This document shows positions 1-9,500 of a stretch of 64,000 bases of DNA, one piece after another. Origin of the DNA: Lachnospiraceae bacterium. Its GTDB lineage: Bacteria > Bacillota > Clostridia > Lachnospirales > Lachnospiraceae. Where the stretch lies: contig CAJTEM010000017.1 in the NCBI GenBank assembly GCA_910575255.1, forward strand, positions 50,328 through 114,327. The letters are read 5' to 3'. Position 1 is the stretch's first letter. The number at the start of each line of letters is the position of its first letter. The notes under the pieces are model-generated. The model was not told where the DNA came from. It did no database searches and saw only the letters and a list, made by a program, of their open reading frames with translations. The translations under genes and the position numbers were made by a program.

Positions 1-193
1 GGAATAGAACAAAAATAAGAACTATCATATTAAGGAAAAATGAAAATATAAAAAGCGGAATATTGTTGCTATTGGCAGTTGTTTATCCTAACGGAAAATC
101 AGCTGCCATTTTTATTTTCGGGAACTATCAGCACGGCAAAGAAAGGACGGGGCATCAAAAACGATTGAGAACAGAAACGGAACAAGCAAAAGC

Positions 194-385
194 ATGGAAA
201 AAGCACTAAAGAACTATGAGCAGGCGAAACAGCGTGTAGCCAATGAAAAGAAAAAGCAGAACGAGAAGAAACGCAAAGCCGAGAAAGCATTCCCTCGCAA
301 TCCACTATCATCAATGCCGAAAATGAAAGCGAAGACGGTACAGAATGACAAAGGCGAGGACACTGGATGTCGGACGGCGAATTGA
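194..385 (+). pseudogene. remnant of a small Lys-rich coiled-coil protein of mobile elements
   Basis: The first 30 or so codons encode a highly charged Lys/Glu/Gln helix (LKNYEQAKQRVANEKKKQNE). By memory only, it resembles the N-terminus of small coiled-coil proteins carried beside relaxases in Clostridia conjugative elements. After about residue 32 the reading becomes unlike that family (PRNPLSSMPKM), so the gene looks truncated or fused. No good ribosome-binding site is visible. The neighbours are also broken, which fits decay of an integrated element. It could equally be chance coding; no function is claimed. Confidence 0.3.
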
Positions 386-419
386 GAGAGACGCAAACTG
401 CGAATTATTTTTCCAACCT

Positions 420-780
420 TTATCCCGTTGACTGTGCAGTGCCGTCTGTGGATGCATGATTTTGCCGCAGATGCGGCGCACTGTTGTCAGCATGGATTTC
501 CCCCCTGAAAGATAAAAGGCCATGGATCCCATCATGGGCCCCACAGCCATACGAAGCATTTGGTTTTTCAGCCGCCCGGAAGCCATGGCAGGCAGATGGA
601 GCAGCCCGGAAAAGTTGTAGTGCACTGTGATCCTCTGGCGCAGAGCCTCATGGACGGGCTTTTTCAGGGTGCTGTTCAGGTGCGGCTCCCCGCAGAGGAT
701 GAGCGTGAAGCAGTTGAGGGAGTCATACCCGTAGTTCATGAGCATCTTGATGTCCTCCAGGATGCCGGTGGAGAGGTACT
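420..780 (-). pseudogene. remnant of an ExeA/TniB-like transposition ATPase
   Basis: The segment at about 766-601 on the minus strand reads ILEDIKMLMNYGYDSLN, then LILCGEPHLNSTL and VHEALRQRITVHYNFSGL. This is the sensor/arginine-finger part of the AAA ATPases that accompany DDE transposases in Lachnospiraceae. The Walker A half is missing and the reading shifts frame after the FSGL motif, so this is only the middle of a gene. It is fused in another frame to the DUF6431-like fragment just upstream (781-1026), consistent with a deletion that removed the end of one gene and the start of the next. Confidence 0.5.
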
Positions 781-1026
781 GGCATGGGTATGGCCGCAGG
801 TACAGATGAGGCGCATGATGCAGAGGCTGTGGCGGACAGGGGCACCACTTATGAAGCCCATCAGGGAACGGCCGTAATAGGCATGGATGCGGCAGGAACC
901 CCTGGCCCAACAGCAGGGACAGGTCTGTAATTCCGGGTGGAACCTCTTCATAAAGGAATCATAGAGGGCTTTTGATGAACTTTTTATGCGGATTAGTTTG
1001 CAAAACAGGGAGTTTTCTCTTATCAT
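781..1026 (-). pseudogene. N-terminal fragment of a DUF6431-type transposon accessory protein
   Basis: Starting at the ATG at 1026 on the minus strand, the reading contains ALYDSFMKRFHPELQTCPCC, then RIHAYYGRSLMGFI and RHSLCIMRLICTCGHTHA. These are the paired-Cys zinc-ribbon-like motifs of the DUF6431 proteins that accompany ExeA-like ATPase/transposase modules. The frame is lost near 780, where ATPase sequence begins in a different frame. The fragment is about 82 codons. It is the 5' end of a decayed insertion element that was probably transcribed leftward. Confidence 0.5.
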
Positions 1027-1127
1027 AGTATATGTCGGTGGTGCCGGAGCCTTACAAGTGGGATATGATCCCGTATACGGCAGGCACACTGGTTTGTGAG
1101 AGAAAGAACGAACTGTTGGAGGGACTG

Positions 1128-1595
1128 ATGAATTATACTATTTTGGAATTTACTTGCGTTGGCATAGAAAACAACGGGAAATTTCCGCTGGAAAATACCG
1201 GGCGTGGGCAGGACATATCGCCGGGATTTCTGATAAAAAATCTATCATCCAGGGCAAAGACCCTTGCCATTACCTTAGAAGATCTGTCCCATCCGGTCAA
1301 GGATTTCACCCACTGGCTCATTTGGAATATCCCTGCCACCAGTCAGGTGCATAGCGGGATCCCCTCTGGAAACCATGTGTCCGCATTAGGTGGTGCCTGC
1401 CAGGGTATAGGGTATGGCTTTCACCGATACGCGGGGCCAAAACCGCCAAAAGGAAAAACACATACTTATCGCTTCACTGTCTACGCGCTGGACTGTGAAT
1501 TGCGATTAAGTGTCCATTCTCTGAAAAAAGCCTTTTTGAAAAAAGCTGATGGCCACATCATTCAAAAAGGAAACATAACCGCGAAATTTGAATAA
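1128..1595 (+). CDS. YbhB/YbcL (PEBP) family protein
   Basis: A 155-residue phosphatidylethanolamine-binding-protein-like protein. Visible family features are the DLSHPVKDFTHWLIWNIPA block (the usual ligand-pocket segment) and PPKGKTHTYRFTVYALD near the C-terminus. Family members are small cytosolic proteins of uncertain biochemical role. I chose the ATG at 1128 because GGAGGG lies just upstream at about 1118. The open frame runs 32 codons further upstream to 1032, but that extension does not resemble the family and probably belongs to fused debris. This is the only full-length gene in the first 3 kb; everything around it is truncated. Confidence 0.85.
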   Translation: MNYTILEFTCVGIENNGKFPLENTGRGQDISPGFLIKNLSSRAKTLAITLEDLSHPVKDFTHWLIWNIPATSQVHSGIPSGNHVSALGGACQGIGYGFHRYAGPKPPKGKTHTYRFTVYALDCELRLSVHSLKKAFLKKADGHIIQKGNITAKFE

Positions 1596-1618
1596 CGAGC
1601 CATAGGAGAATGTGAATT

Positions 1619-1762
1619 ATGTACGAATTGATCCAGGTTTCGGAGCGAAGCTATTACATTCAAAGTCCAGCGAAGATCGGGCTGGTATGTCTGGATGGGC
1701 AGCACCGTCCGCTTTTATCTGGCGTGGCTGAAGGATGCCGGCAGGGTGAACGCCCTGTTTGA
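1619..1762 (+). pseudogene. N-terminal fragment of an MBL-fold metallo-hydrolase
   Basis: The ATG at 1619 follows AGGAGA and begins MYELIQVSERSYYIQSPAKI, the typical first strand of a group of metallo-beta-lactamase-fold hydrolases. After about 25 residues the sequence becomes unrelated (HRPLLSGVAEGC) and stops at 1762, long before the HxHxDH metal site. It is a 5' gene end joined by deletion to the 3' part of something else. The other frame across this stretch (STVRFYLAWLKDAGRVNALF) also looks like a real protein fragment that I could not name. Confidence 0.5.
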
Positions 1763-1802
1763 AAACAATATGCTGCTTTGGCGGCGGGTACAGAAAGACA
1801 GT

Positions 1803-1979
1803 ATGGATAAACGGGAAAAGATCATCAGACTATGCTTTGATATGCGGCTGCAAAAGAAAGACCTCGGCATAGAGGATATATTTTCTACGGATGCTCTTTA
1901 CATCGAAAGCTGGGGGCCGCAGTATCATGGCGTTGCCGAAGTGAAGCATTGTTTTGAGGAATGGAATACACCGTTTTAG
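1803..1979 (+). pseudogene. N-terminal fragment of an NTF2/SnoaL-like protein
   Basis: From the ATG at 1803 the reading is MDKREKIIRLCFDMRLQKKD, then DIFSTDALYIESWGPQYHG and FEEWN. This is the first half of a nuclear-transport-factor-2-like fold (about 130 residues when complete). It breaks off after 55 residues and runs into a convergent, equally truncated HxlR gene at about 1965. Both genes lost their 3' ends at the same point, the signature of one deletion between two convergent genes. Confidence 0.5.
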
Positions 1980-2199
1980 GCGGCTTCTCCGGGATCACCT
2001 CTCTATGTATCATCCCGCATCCTTCCAGATCGCGAAGCTGTTGGGAGAGCATTTTGGGCGTTGCGCTGGGAATACGCCGCGGTAGCTCCATGTAATGCAA
2101 AGGCCGGTCTGCCAAGTGCCAGAGAATGAGCGGTTTATATTTCCCGCCGATCAACGACAGCGTGGCCTCAACAGGACAATTAAACTGTGTCTGCTTCAT
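1963..2199 (-). pseudogene. HxlR-family regulator, 3' truncated
   Basis: From the ATG at 2199 the reading is a good HxlR winged helix: FNCPVEATLSLIGGKYKPL, HYMELPRRIPSATPKMLSQQ, LRDLEGCGMIHREV and PEKPPKTVYSI. Family members are about 105-120 residues and continue TEFG..L.PIL. Here the homology ends at about residue 79, and the remaining codons are antisense to the NTF2-like fragment. It may still make a DNA-binding fragment because the wing is nearly complete. Upstream sequence at 2261-2280 shares an operator-like motif with the intact HxlR gene at 36.9 kb. Confidence 0.6.
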
Positions 2200-2374
2200 A
2201 GTCTCACCTCACGCCAAGTATATTATGATATGTTCGTTTGGAAAAGGACTATCTTTTTGGAAAGTACCTACCTAAAAAGTGCAATCTTGCGTAGATTTCT
2301 GGATATTGCTAAAATTATGGCGAATGGCGCTCTTGGTTATCAGCCATCAGACTATACAGAAAGGACAACGTATC

Positions 2375-2407
2375 ATGGATTTTATTACGATTGCGAAAAC
2401 TCGCATC
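2375..2407 (+). pseudogene. possible 5' scrap of a nitroreductase gene
   Basis: The ATG at 2375 reads MDFITIAKTR, the usual opening of clostridial nitroreductases (MDFxxLxKTRYSxRxF). The match stops after ten residues. The position, divergent from an HxlR gene, is where such nitroreductases are often found. A ten-residue match is weak evidence. Confidence 0.2.
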
Positions 2408-2552
2408 TTAACAGATCCAGCGCTTGGGCAGATTCTTTCAATACAATTTCAAGTGTACGCCATCCATCTAAGTCCCCCTTCCTATCTCCGATCAGCATAC
2501 TCTTTAACTGGGCATATTGTTTGCTGTCAAGCATCACTTCATATATTTCCAT
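2385..2552 (-). CDS. small hypothetical protein, 55 residues
   Basis: An ATG at 2552 follows a clean GGAGG (2556-2562) and opens a 55-codon frame beginning MEIYEVMLDSKQYAQLKSML and ending LLRCEFSQS. The start overlaps the end of the histidine kinase remnant (stop at 2539), as in translationally coupled operon genes. The 3' end lies at a junction with the nitroreductase-like scrap on the other strand, so the protein may be cut short. I do not recognise the family. Confidence 0.4.
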   Translation of the reverse strand: MEIYEVMLDSKQYAQLKSMLIGDRKGDLDGWRTLEIVLKESAQALDLLRCEFSQS

Positions 2553-3010
2553 TTTCTCCTCCTGTTATTAAGGCTGTGCCGTACAATATTTCTTGCAATT
2601 TAATGGAGGCTTTCGCGCAGGCCCCATGCGGTGACTTATTTGACAACTCTATGGTTCCCCCATGCTTCTGGCAAAGCACCCGGCTCACCGCAAGCCCCAG
2701 CCCTAAATGCTGGCCGGAGGTATCTTCGGATTAAAACAGGGCGGTTTTCTTTTTCAGCAACTTATCCGAAAAGCCAGGCCCGTCATCGGTCACGATGGCC
2801 GACAGGATGCCATGCTCCAGACAAAAAGCAAGTTCAATTTCCCGTTCTGCAGAACGGAGGGCATTGGAGATCATATTTTCCAGAACGCGGTACAACAGTT
2901 CCCCGTCAAGGACGGCCCTGCCCTTCGGCACATGGAATTCGTAGGAAAAACGCACCTCGGTATTCTGAAACAGGATAGATAGAGAATTCGCCTTATGCTG
3001 TAAAAAATCA
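2539..3010 (-). pseudogene. C-terminal remnant of a sensor histidine kinase
   Basis: Read leftward from about 3010: a dimerisation-helix tail (FLQHKANSLSILFQNTEV), then the ATPase domain with N box LYRVLENMISNALRSAE, G1 box VTDDGPGFSDKL and, in another frame, G2 box HLGLGLAVSRVLCQKHGG. The frame change is near 2735. The catalytic ATPase half is recognisable, but sensor, membrane and most of the HisKA regions are absent. Its stop at 2539 overlaps the start of the 55-residue gene, so the two were once one leftward operon. Confidence 0.6.
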
Positions 3011-3183
3011 GGAAACTATTTTTTGAAAGTCAGCTCAAAGCTGACGGATTATGATATGTGGGGTAAGCCGAAAAGCGGAATAGGCTGGCTGAGCCTTGAT
3101 TTCTGCCGGCGAGTATATACGGAATAACGAAACGTTACTGAGCCTGCGGGCATTGGGAAAATCCTGATGTTTGAGGCTGTTTA

Positions 3184-3212
3184 TTTACGGGAAAAAGATT
3201 AACTGCTATAAT
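3184..3212 (+). promoter_or_regulatory. candidate sigma-A promoter of the WYL regulator operon
   Basis: TTTACG (3184-3189), a 17-bp spacer and TATAAT (3207-3212), 60 bp ahead of the regulator start at 3273. A second candidate is TTGACA at 3228 with TATTCA at 3251. Confidence 0.55.
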
Positions 3213-3272
3213 AAACATGACATACTGTTGACATGTTTGGCTTGATATGATATTCATGGAGCGTGAGAGATT

Positions 3273-4187
3273 ATGAAGATAGACAGGCTGATAGGGATAT
3301 TGTCAATCTTACTGCAGGAAGAGAAGACAACGGCTCCGGAACTGGCAGAAAGGTTTGAGGTGTCTCGAAGGACAATTAATCGAGATATTGAAGATCTATG
3401 CAGAGCGGGGATACCTATAAGGACTGCACAGGGTACCGGCGGCGGTATCAGCATTATGGATGGATACCGTATGGACAGAACGATTCTGACCTCCAAAGAC
3501 ATGCAGATGATCCTTGCAGGGCTGCGGAGTCTTGATAGTGTGAGCGGAAGCCAGTACTACGGTCAGCTGATGGAGAAGATACAGACCGGATCATCAAAGT
3601 TCATAAGTGGCAGGGACTCCATGCTAATTGATCTGTCTTCATGGTATAAAGGTTCTCTTGCTCCGAAGATTGAAGTTATACAGAGTTCGATTGAGAACCG
3701 GCATTTTCTGCAGTTCAAGTATTATGCACCATCAGGAGAAAGCAGGCGGACGATAGAACCATATTATCTGGTTTTCCAGTGGTCTAGCTGGTACGTATGG
3801 GGCTGGTGTTCAGTCCGTGAAGATTACAGGCTGTTTAAGTTGAACCGTATGGATCGCGTTGCTGAAACAGAAAAGGGATTTGTTTGCAGAGAGGTTCCGA
3901 TGCCTGATCTATCAAATGAAAAGATATTTCCGGGCGGAATTAATGTAAAGGCTCTTTTTACACCTGACATGAAGTGGCGGTTAGTAGAAGAGTTCGGACC
4001 GCATTGCTTTACGGAAGCTGATGATGGAAGGCTGTTCTTTTCGGCGGACTATACTGATATGGAAAACCTTGTGACTTGGCTTATGACATTTGGAGCCAAG
4101 GCAGAGGTGCTTGAGCCGGTCGAAGCGAGAGATATTATCCGCAGAAATGCGGAAGAAATATTAAAGATTTACGGAGGATTAGTATAA
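3273..4187 (+). CDS. YafY-type HTH/WYL-domain transcriptional regulator
   Basis: A 304-residue DNA-binding regulator. Residues 1-60 form a DeoR-like HTH (LSILLQEEKTTAPELAERF, VSRRTINRDIEDLCRAGIPI) followed by GTGGGISI. Residues 140-215 form the WYL domain (YYAPSGESRRTIEPYYLVFQ, SSWYVWGWCSVREDYRLFKL), and a C-terminal WCX extension follows to residue 300. WYL domains sense ligands or nucleic acids. It is full length for the YafY/YobV group. Its stop overlaps the start of the VOC gene (TAATG at 4185-4189), and a GyrI-like gene follows. The three probably form an operon in which the regulator controls its own small-molecule-binding partners. Confidence 0.9.
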   Translation: MKIDRLIGILSILLQEEKTTAPELAERFEVSRRTINRDIEDLCRAGIPIRTAQGTGGGISIMDGYRMDRTILTSKDMQMILAGLRSLDSVSGSQYYGQLMEKIQTGSSKFISGRDSMLIDLSSWYKGSLAPKIEVIQSSIENRHFLQFKYYAPSGESRRTIEPYYLVFQWSSWYVWGWCSVREDYRLFKLNRMDRVAETEKGFVCREVPMPDLSNEKIFPGGINVKALFTPDMKWRLVEEFGPHCFTEADDGRLFFSADYTDMENLVTWLMTFGAKAEVLEPVEARDIIRRNAEEILKIYGGLV

Positions 4188-4606
4188 TGAGATTAGATGG
4201 CTTTGGATTATTTGTTAATGATATGGCAAAGATGATCCGTTTTTACAGAGATGTTTTTGGATTTGAGATCAGGGAAGAAGAGAATACGTCAAATGTTTAT
4301 CTTGTGAAAGACGGAACACTTTTCCTGTTGTATGGCAGGAAAGATTTTGAGAAGATGACAGGCCGGAGATATGAGTATATCAAGGGTCTGAATGGGCATT
4401 TTGAAATGGCGCTGTATGTCGATACATTTGAAGAAGTGGATAAAGCATACAAGAAGGCTGTAGAGAATGGTGCGACATCTGTGCTTGAACCGGAACTTGA
4501 ACCTTGGGGTCAGAGAACCTGCTATATTGCAGATCCGGAAGGTAACCTGATTGAGATCGGTTCCTGGAATAAGCCTTATGAAGAGAAAGATCTGACGGAG
4601 GGATAA
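4187..4606 (+). CDS. VOC-family (glyoxalase/bleomycin-resistance fold) protein
   Basis: A 139-residue vicinal-oxygen-chelate protein. Two beta-alpha-beta-beta-beta modules are visible: FGLFVNDMAKMIRFYRDVFG at the start and WGQRTCYIADPEGNLIEIGS near the end, the classic metal-ligand Glu region. Members include lyases, dioxygenases and antibiotic-binding proteins, and the substrate cannot be read from sequence. Its start overlaps the stop of the WYL regulator and only 5 bp separate it from the next gene, so co-expression is very likely. Confidence 0.85.
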   Translation: MRLDGFGLFVNDMAKMIRFYRDVFGFEIREEENTSNVYLVKDGTLFLLYGRKDFEKMTGRRYEYIKGLNGHFEMALYVDTFEEVDKAYKKAVENGATSVLEPELEPWGQRTCYIADPEGNLIEIGSWNKPYEEKDLTEG

Positions 4607-4611
4607 AGGGT

Positions 4612-5253
4612 ATGGCATTTGATTTCAAGAAGGAATATAAAGAGTTCTATATGCCGAAAGGAACTCCTTCCATCGTGACCGTTCCGAAGATGAATTATAT
4701 TGCGGTACGTGGCAGCGGGAATCCCAATGATGAAGATGGCAAATACAAGCAGGCCATAAGTCTTCTGTATGGGATTGCCTTTACGATCAAGATGAGTAAG
4801 AAGGATGATCATCAGATTGACGGATACTTTGATTATGTGGTGCCGCCATTGGAAGGATTCTGGTGGCAGGATGTAGTGGTCGGCGTTGATTATGCCCATA
4901 AAGATACTTTTCAGTGGATCTCTGTCATTCGTTTGCCGGATTTTGTTACCAGGGAAGATTTCGACTGGGCTGTCAGAGAAGCTGCTGCAAAGAAGAAACA
5001 GGATTTTTCAAAGGTCGAGTTTTTCACATATGATGAAGGGTTGTGCGTACAGTGTATGCACATCGGAGCGTATGATGATGAGCCTGCCACAGTAGACGCG
5101 ATGCACAGGTTTATGGAAGAGCAGGGGTATGTGCTGGATATCACGGAAAAGAGAATGCATCATGAGATATACCTGAGCGATGCACGGAAGGTTGCACCGG
5201 AAAAGCTGAAGACTGTGATTCGGCATCCGATAAAGAATATGGAAGAACGGTGA
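4612..5253 (+). CDS. GyrI-like small-molecule-binding protein
   Basis: A 213-residue protein of the GyrI-like/AraC-effector-binding (SRPBCC-like) group. Features are PKMNYIAVRGSGNPNDEDG near residue 25 (strand plus glycine turn), LYGIAFTIKMSKK, DYVVPPLEGFWW and the C-terminal HHEIYLSDARKVAPEKLKTV typical of YdiF-like members. These proteins bind drugs or hydrolyse small toxic compounds, and often pair with WYL regulators. RBS AGGG precedes the ATG at 4612. Third gene of the 3.27-5.25 kb operon. Confidence 0.8.
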   Translation: MAFDFKKEYKEFYMPKGTPSIVTVPKMNYIAVRGSGNPNDEDGKYKQAISLLYGIAFTIKMSKKDDHQIDGYFDYVVPPLEGFWWQDVVVGVDYAHKDTFQWISVIRLPDFVTREDFDWAVREAAAKKKQDFSKVEFFTYDEGLCVQCMHIGAYDDEPATVDAMHRFMEEQGYVLDITEKRMHHEIYLSDARKVAPEKLKTVIRHPIKNMEER

Positions 5254-5365
5254 TATGCATTTTGTGGATGCTGAGGGAATGCTCCGGAGCTTTTAGAGAC
5301 TGCACTTCGTTTAAGAGAAAATAGGGCATGATCGGAACCGGTGCAATGTCAGATCTGTATATGCA

Positions 5366-5653
5366 TTGCGAATATGTATCTTACAATTTTGCGGATGTGG
5401 GAGTTATGATTCTTCCCTGAGGGTGCAAAGAACCCTGATGGGATACATCCAGGCAGCAGGACTGGCAGCAGCATTGTGCGTTCAAAAAGGGGAAGAACCC
5501 AGGCAGCTGGATGCAAAGGAGCTGCAGCGGGAGCTGATCGCCATGGGAGCTTCTCCATATCGGGCTCAGGAGCGAAAGCGGAGGGAGGAGGTGTACGCCA
5601 GGGAGCGGGTGAGAGAGTTTGTGGCCCGCAGAGGAGAGCTGATTACGCCGTGA
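5366..5653 (+). CDS. hypothetical protein, probably a gene fragment
   Basis: A 95-codon open frame rich in Arg/Glu/Ala (ELQRELIAMGASPYRAQERK, then RREEVYARERVREFVARRGE), predicted mostly helical and charged. It begins in unlike, Cys-rich sequence (MRICILQFCGCGSYDSS), so the true start may be internal or lost. No recognisable family and no convincing RBS. It lies between a finished operon and a long non-coding stretch, and may be debris. Confidence 0.25.
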   Translation: MRICILQFCGCGSYDSSLRVQRTLMGYIQAAGLAAALCVQKGEEPRQLDAKELQRELIAMGASPYRAQERKRREEVYARERVREFVARRGELITP

Positions 5654-5668
5654 GAGATACTGCGGCAG

Positions 5669-5764
5669 TTAATCGTCGAATCCTGACTCGAGATAATTTC
5701 TCATCTCATGAACAATTTCAATAAAATGGTCCGCCTTTTTATCGAGGATCTTGTAATCAGACAT
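5669..5764 (-). CDS. possible 31-residue protein or gene scrap
   Basis: The minus-strand frame from ATG 5764 reads MSDYKILDKKADHFIEIVHE and ends YLESGFDD. The composition is protein-like (amphipathic helix) and unlike random translation. The RBS is weak (ACAGG). It may be the C-terminus of a lost gene. Confidence 0.3.
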   Translation of the reverse strand: MSDYKILDKKADHFIEIVHEMRNYLESGFDD

Positions 5765-5847
5765 CCTGTCATATCACAGACAATTCCATATGGGAAAGGG
5801 AAGAAAATTACCATTTCTATTAAGAAACTTTTATAAGATCATATTTA

Positions 5848-5912
5848 GAAAAAGAGCTCCTTCTTGATAAGAATTGCAATGCTTGAATTCTTACCGAAAA
5901 GGAGCCCTTTTC
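5848..5912. repeat. inverted repeat, possible bidirectional terminator or IS end
   Basis: Arms pair as AAAAGAGCTCCTTCTTGATA/AGAATT against AATTCTTACCGAAAAGGAGC/CCTTTT with mismatches and a short loop (gcaatgcttg). A-runs and T-runs flank both sides, as in bidirectional terminators. No gene ends next to it, so it may be the surviving end of a deleted element. Confidence 0.4.
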
Positions 5913-6533
5913 GAATATTCCAGTTATTTTACTCTATTGACCTTCCGGGTACTGTGCTTTCACTGTCTTTTCATCTTAACCTCTTTCCCCGGCTGTGTTT
6001 CTTGTTTCTTTAATTTACCGGCGTTGTTTGAAAAAGGCAATAATAAAAAGGCCAGAATCATAAAATCGATTCTGACATCAAGTACACGAAGCTGATTTTG
6101 CTTCCCATAATAAAGATTATACCAAGGAAAAATTTCCCACTTTTTGTTTCTGCTATGATAATACACTATTCGGTTTCAAAATGCAAGGGTTTTTTGCTTT
6201 TTTTCAAAAAATGAATCTGGAGAAATGTTGTTTTAGAGTCTTGCCTGTCAGTTTGGGGTTCATTTTCCTCTTTTTTACTTTCCATAATCTTTATTATAAG
6301 TAAAAAGCATTTTCTACCCGGCTTTTATAACAGTCAGCAGCCAGATGAGAAAGGATGTGAGGCCGGAGGCCGGTAAGCTTCCGCAGTGCGATGGAGCTGA
6401 TGGCAATGTTGCCGAAGCTGGAATTGTAACCGGGAAAGTATTGATCAGGGGGACGGCAGAGACGGCGGGAAGCCGCTTTTGCTGCCGGAGAAGTCAAAAT
6501 ATCAAAACGAAGAGGAAGGATGAGGGGAAAGAG
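5913..6533. other. non-coding stretch upstream of the pilus operon
   Basis: About 620 bp without a convincing gene. The first half is AT-rich. From about 6345 it becomes GC-rich and has an open frame that joins the adhesin, but this does not look like protein. It probably is a leader of up to 190 nt carrying the operon promoter and 5' UTR. A weak -10 candidate TATAAG lies at 6295-6300. No riboswitch consensus was recognised. Confidence 0.4.
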
Positions 6534-9500
6534 ATGGAGAGAACAGCCAGCAGGAGGCGGAAGAAGGAAGGGATACCTTCACGTATTGTAAAGTTTCTGC
6601 GTCGGGAAGGAAGGAGATGCTGTGCGGCAGCGCTGTGTGTCAGCATGGTGATGGGAAATGTGGTCCAGGCAGCCGTGGCAGTTGAAGAAGACACGGACGG
6701 AACGATAACCTACGATCTGGACAGTATTTCTCTGTATGGAGCTCTTCAGAAAGCAGTCCTGGATGGAAATCCGGTGGAGAAGGAGTTACTGTTTGAGGGG
6801 GAGGAAGCGGAAAGCTACGCTCAGTTGCTTGGAGAGACAAAAGACCTCTATGAGTTAAAGCCTGAGATTAAAGGGCAGGAAAACGGCATAGAACTGCGCG
6901 TCTTTGCCCGCCTGAATCAGGATATTGAGCTGGATCGGGGATATGAAATCAGCGGGGATGAGAGCCTTGTTTTCCTGCTGACGAATAAATCCCGCCAGAC
7001 AAAGACGGCGGTTATTCAGGTTGATCAGAAAAGAAGCGAAGAGATTCCGGTACCGCCCAGAAGCACCCTGGGAATCGATGCGGAGAATCCGGCTTATCTG
7101 TCCGCGGCAGATATGGGTGCCGGCCCGGATGCAGATGCAGTTCCCGGTGAGGCCGGAGCGGCTTCCGGAACGATGGGAGGCAGCGGGACAGGAACCGGCG
7201 GAGGTGGCGGCAGCGGCTCGGGCGGCAGCGGAGCCGGAAGCGGGGATGAAGACAAAATCAGTGCTTCTGACACTCTGGAAGGAATGGTAGAGCCAGACCA
7301 GACAGAGGACGAGAAGGAAAACATAAAGGAAGATCAGACCGATACGGAAGATACCCCTGTAATATCTATTGAAACTGAGAAGAATCCCGGCGGGCAGGAA
7401 AATCCGGATTCGGTTCCGGACGTCAATATTGCAGATCAGGAAAACAGCAGCCAGGGTAAGGAGGATCACCACCCGGGAGCTGACAAAGAGGACTCGGATT
7501 CTGTGGAGTCTGAGGGAACAGCAGGCGAGGACGGGAAGGAGTCCGGCTCTGATCAGGGAGATACAGGCAATCAGGACGGTTCCGGCAGCCAGGATACCAG
7601 CGGAAATGGCGGCAATGGCGAAAATAGCAGCAACGGATCAAACAGCGGCCAAAGCGGAGACAATGGCAACGGATCAAATAGCAGCAACAATAACCAGGAC
7701 AACAATGCAAGTGGTAATAACGATAGCCATGACAGCGCGGCAAACAGCGGAAACACAGAAAACAGCAGTAACAATGGCAGCGGCGAAGCCGGCAGTGGAG
7801 GAAGCAGCAATGATGCGGATGGCAACGGGGGCAGTTCTCCTCTGGCAATCTCCCGGCATCGCGTAGGGTTGGTAGCATCGGCAAAGGTTCTGGAGAAAGC
7901 AGCAGAGACGGCAACCCCGTCCGAAGCCACTCCTTCTAACCGAGCGGATAAGGAAGAAGCATCACCTTCCAACGCGGAAGCTAATCTGCTGGAAGGAACC
8001 CTGTATAATCCGGTGATCCTGGATGGAAATGCAGTAGTGGCATTTGCGGTAACGGCCAGTGAGCTGGGGCTGGATGACGAGAGATTCCAGATGATGATGA
8101 TCTATGAGCCAGAGGTGCCGCTGGAAGGTGTGAAGGTGCGGGTAGGCGTGAGCCCGGATGCATTTTCGGAAGAAGTGACACTGCATGTGAAGGAGCTGAA
8201 ACCCGAAGGCGAGACCTCGGATCAGTACCAGTTGGCGGAGGAATCCCTGGCAAGGGAAGGGATCAGCTACGAAGGGATGGCAGCTCTGGACATCAGCTTC
8301 CTGGATACAGAGGGAAATGAGGTCGAGCCGGCCGAAGAAGCGCTGGTATCAATCCAGATGGATCGGGGCCGTCTGCCAGAAGGAATCAGCCCGGATGCTA
8401 TCTCCGTACAGCATCATAAAAAAGACGGGGACAGCGGAGCGATCATGATAGAGCAGGTAGTGGATCCGGCAAAGGCGGTAGAAGCGGAACTCCGGTTAGA
8501 AGAGGCAGAAATTGTCAGCAGGGAGAAGCTGGAAGAAGTGTCCGGCGGGGTGCTGGAAATGAATGACGAGGCCCTGGTGACGGAGTTTAGTGTGGAGAGC
8601 TTCTCGACGTTTACGATTACGTGGAGTAGTTGGGGTGTTGGTGGTATAACAAGGTCTGTACAGGTACATTATGTCGACGAGGGTGGAAGAGAGATAACCT
8701 GTGACAAGGCACCGACTCAGGTTAACAGGGATTTTGTTTGGAACAAAGAGGCGACTCTTCGGGATTATGCATTTTCTATTGATGGATATGTTTACCAGGG
8801 AGCACATTTAGAGGCAGTTGGCGGGGAATCAGTTACTCAGCTAAGAGTCGAAAGTCATTATGTTGGTTGGGGTGACCGGGAGTGGGTTTTTGAATATAGC
8901 AGTGACGGAAGTACATGGAAAAGCTTACCGAATAACAGTGATATCTATTTGGTATACAAAGGTTCAGCGCCTACTCCGCCTACCCCAGGTTCGAGCCAGG
9001 CGATGTCTCATGATAAAAGGGCAGTGAGAAAAGATGACGGTACTTATGACTTGATACTGACGGTATCTGGCGCATTTGGAAGTGAGTCGAGTCCGGCACT
9101 GTTGGATGTGATCTATGTTGTAGATGAGTCTGGCAGTATGACAAGCTCAAGATTTACCTCTACTAAAAATGCGATTACAGGCCTGACTAATGCATTAACG
9201 ACAAATACAAAGATAGACCCTCGATTTTCAGTTGTAACCTTTAGTGGTGATAATTGGCGCGATGAAAAGTGGAATGATGCTCAAATAAAAGTTAATTGGA
9301 CTAAAAATAAGAATGAGATTACAAATGTCAGCTTTAACAAAGATGGAGGAACCAATTATCAGGCAGGTATTCGTACAGCGAAAGAATTGTTGTCGGATAA
9401 AAGGAAAAATGCAACAACTGCTGTAGTTTTTTTATCAGATGGGAATCCGACATTTCGATATGGCAATGACGGATACACTGAAGGAACAGGTAGTAGTGAC

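Noticed and set aside
5960..6166. 68-codon leftward frame
   Set aside because: AT-rich, no RBS, no similarity recognised; left within the described non-coding stretch.
6345..6533. N-terminal extension of the giant adhesin to 6345
   Set aside because: The extension has no signal peptide and would bury the good one that starts at 6534; RBS supports 6534.
6345..6533. Riboswitch (c-di-GMP type) in the pilus leader
   Set aside because: GC-rich leader can fold, but none of the conserved aptamer sequences could be found.
7369..7972. Long open frames on both strands inside the adhesin gene
   Set aside because: They are by-products of the Gly/Ser/Asn repeat linker, with Arg/Ile- or Leu/Pro-biased translations, no RBS and no family match.
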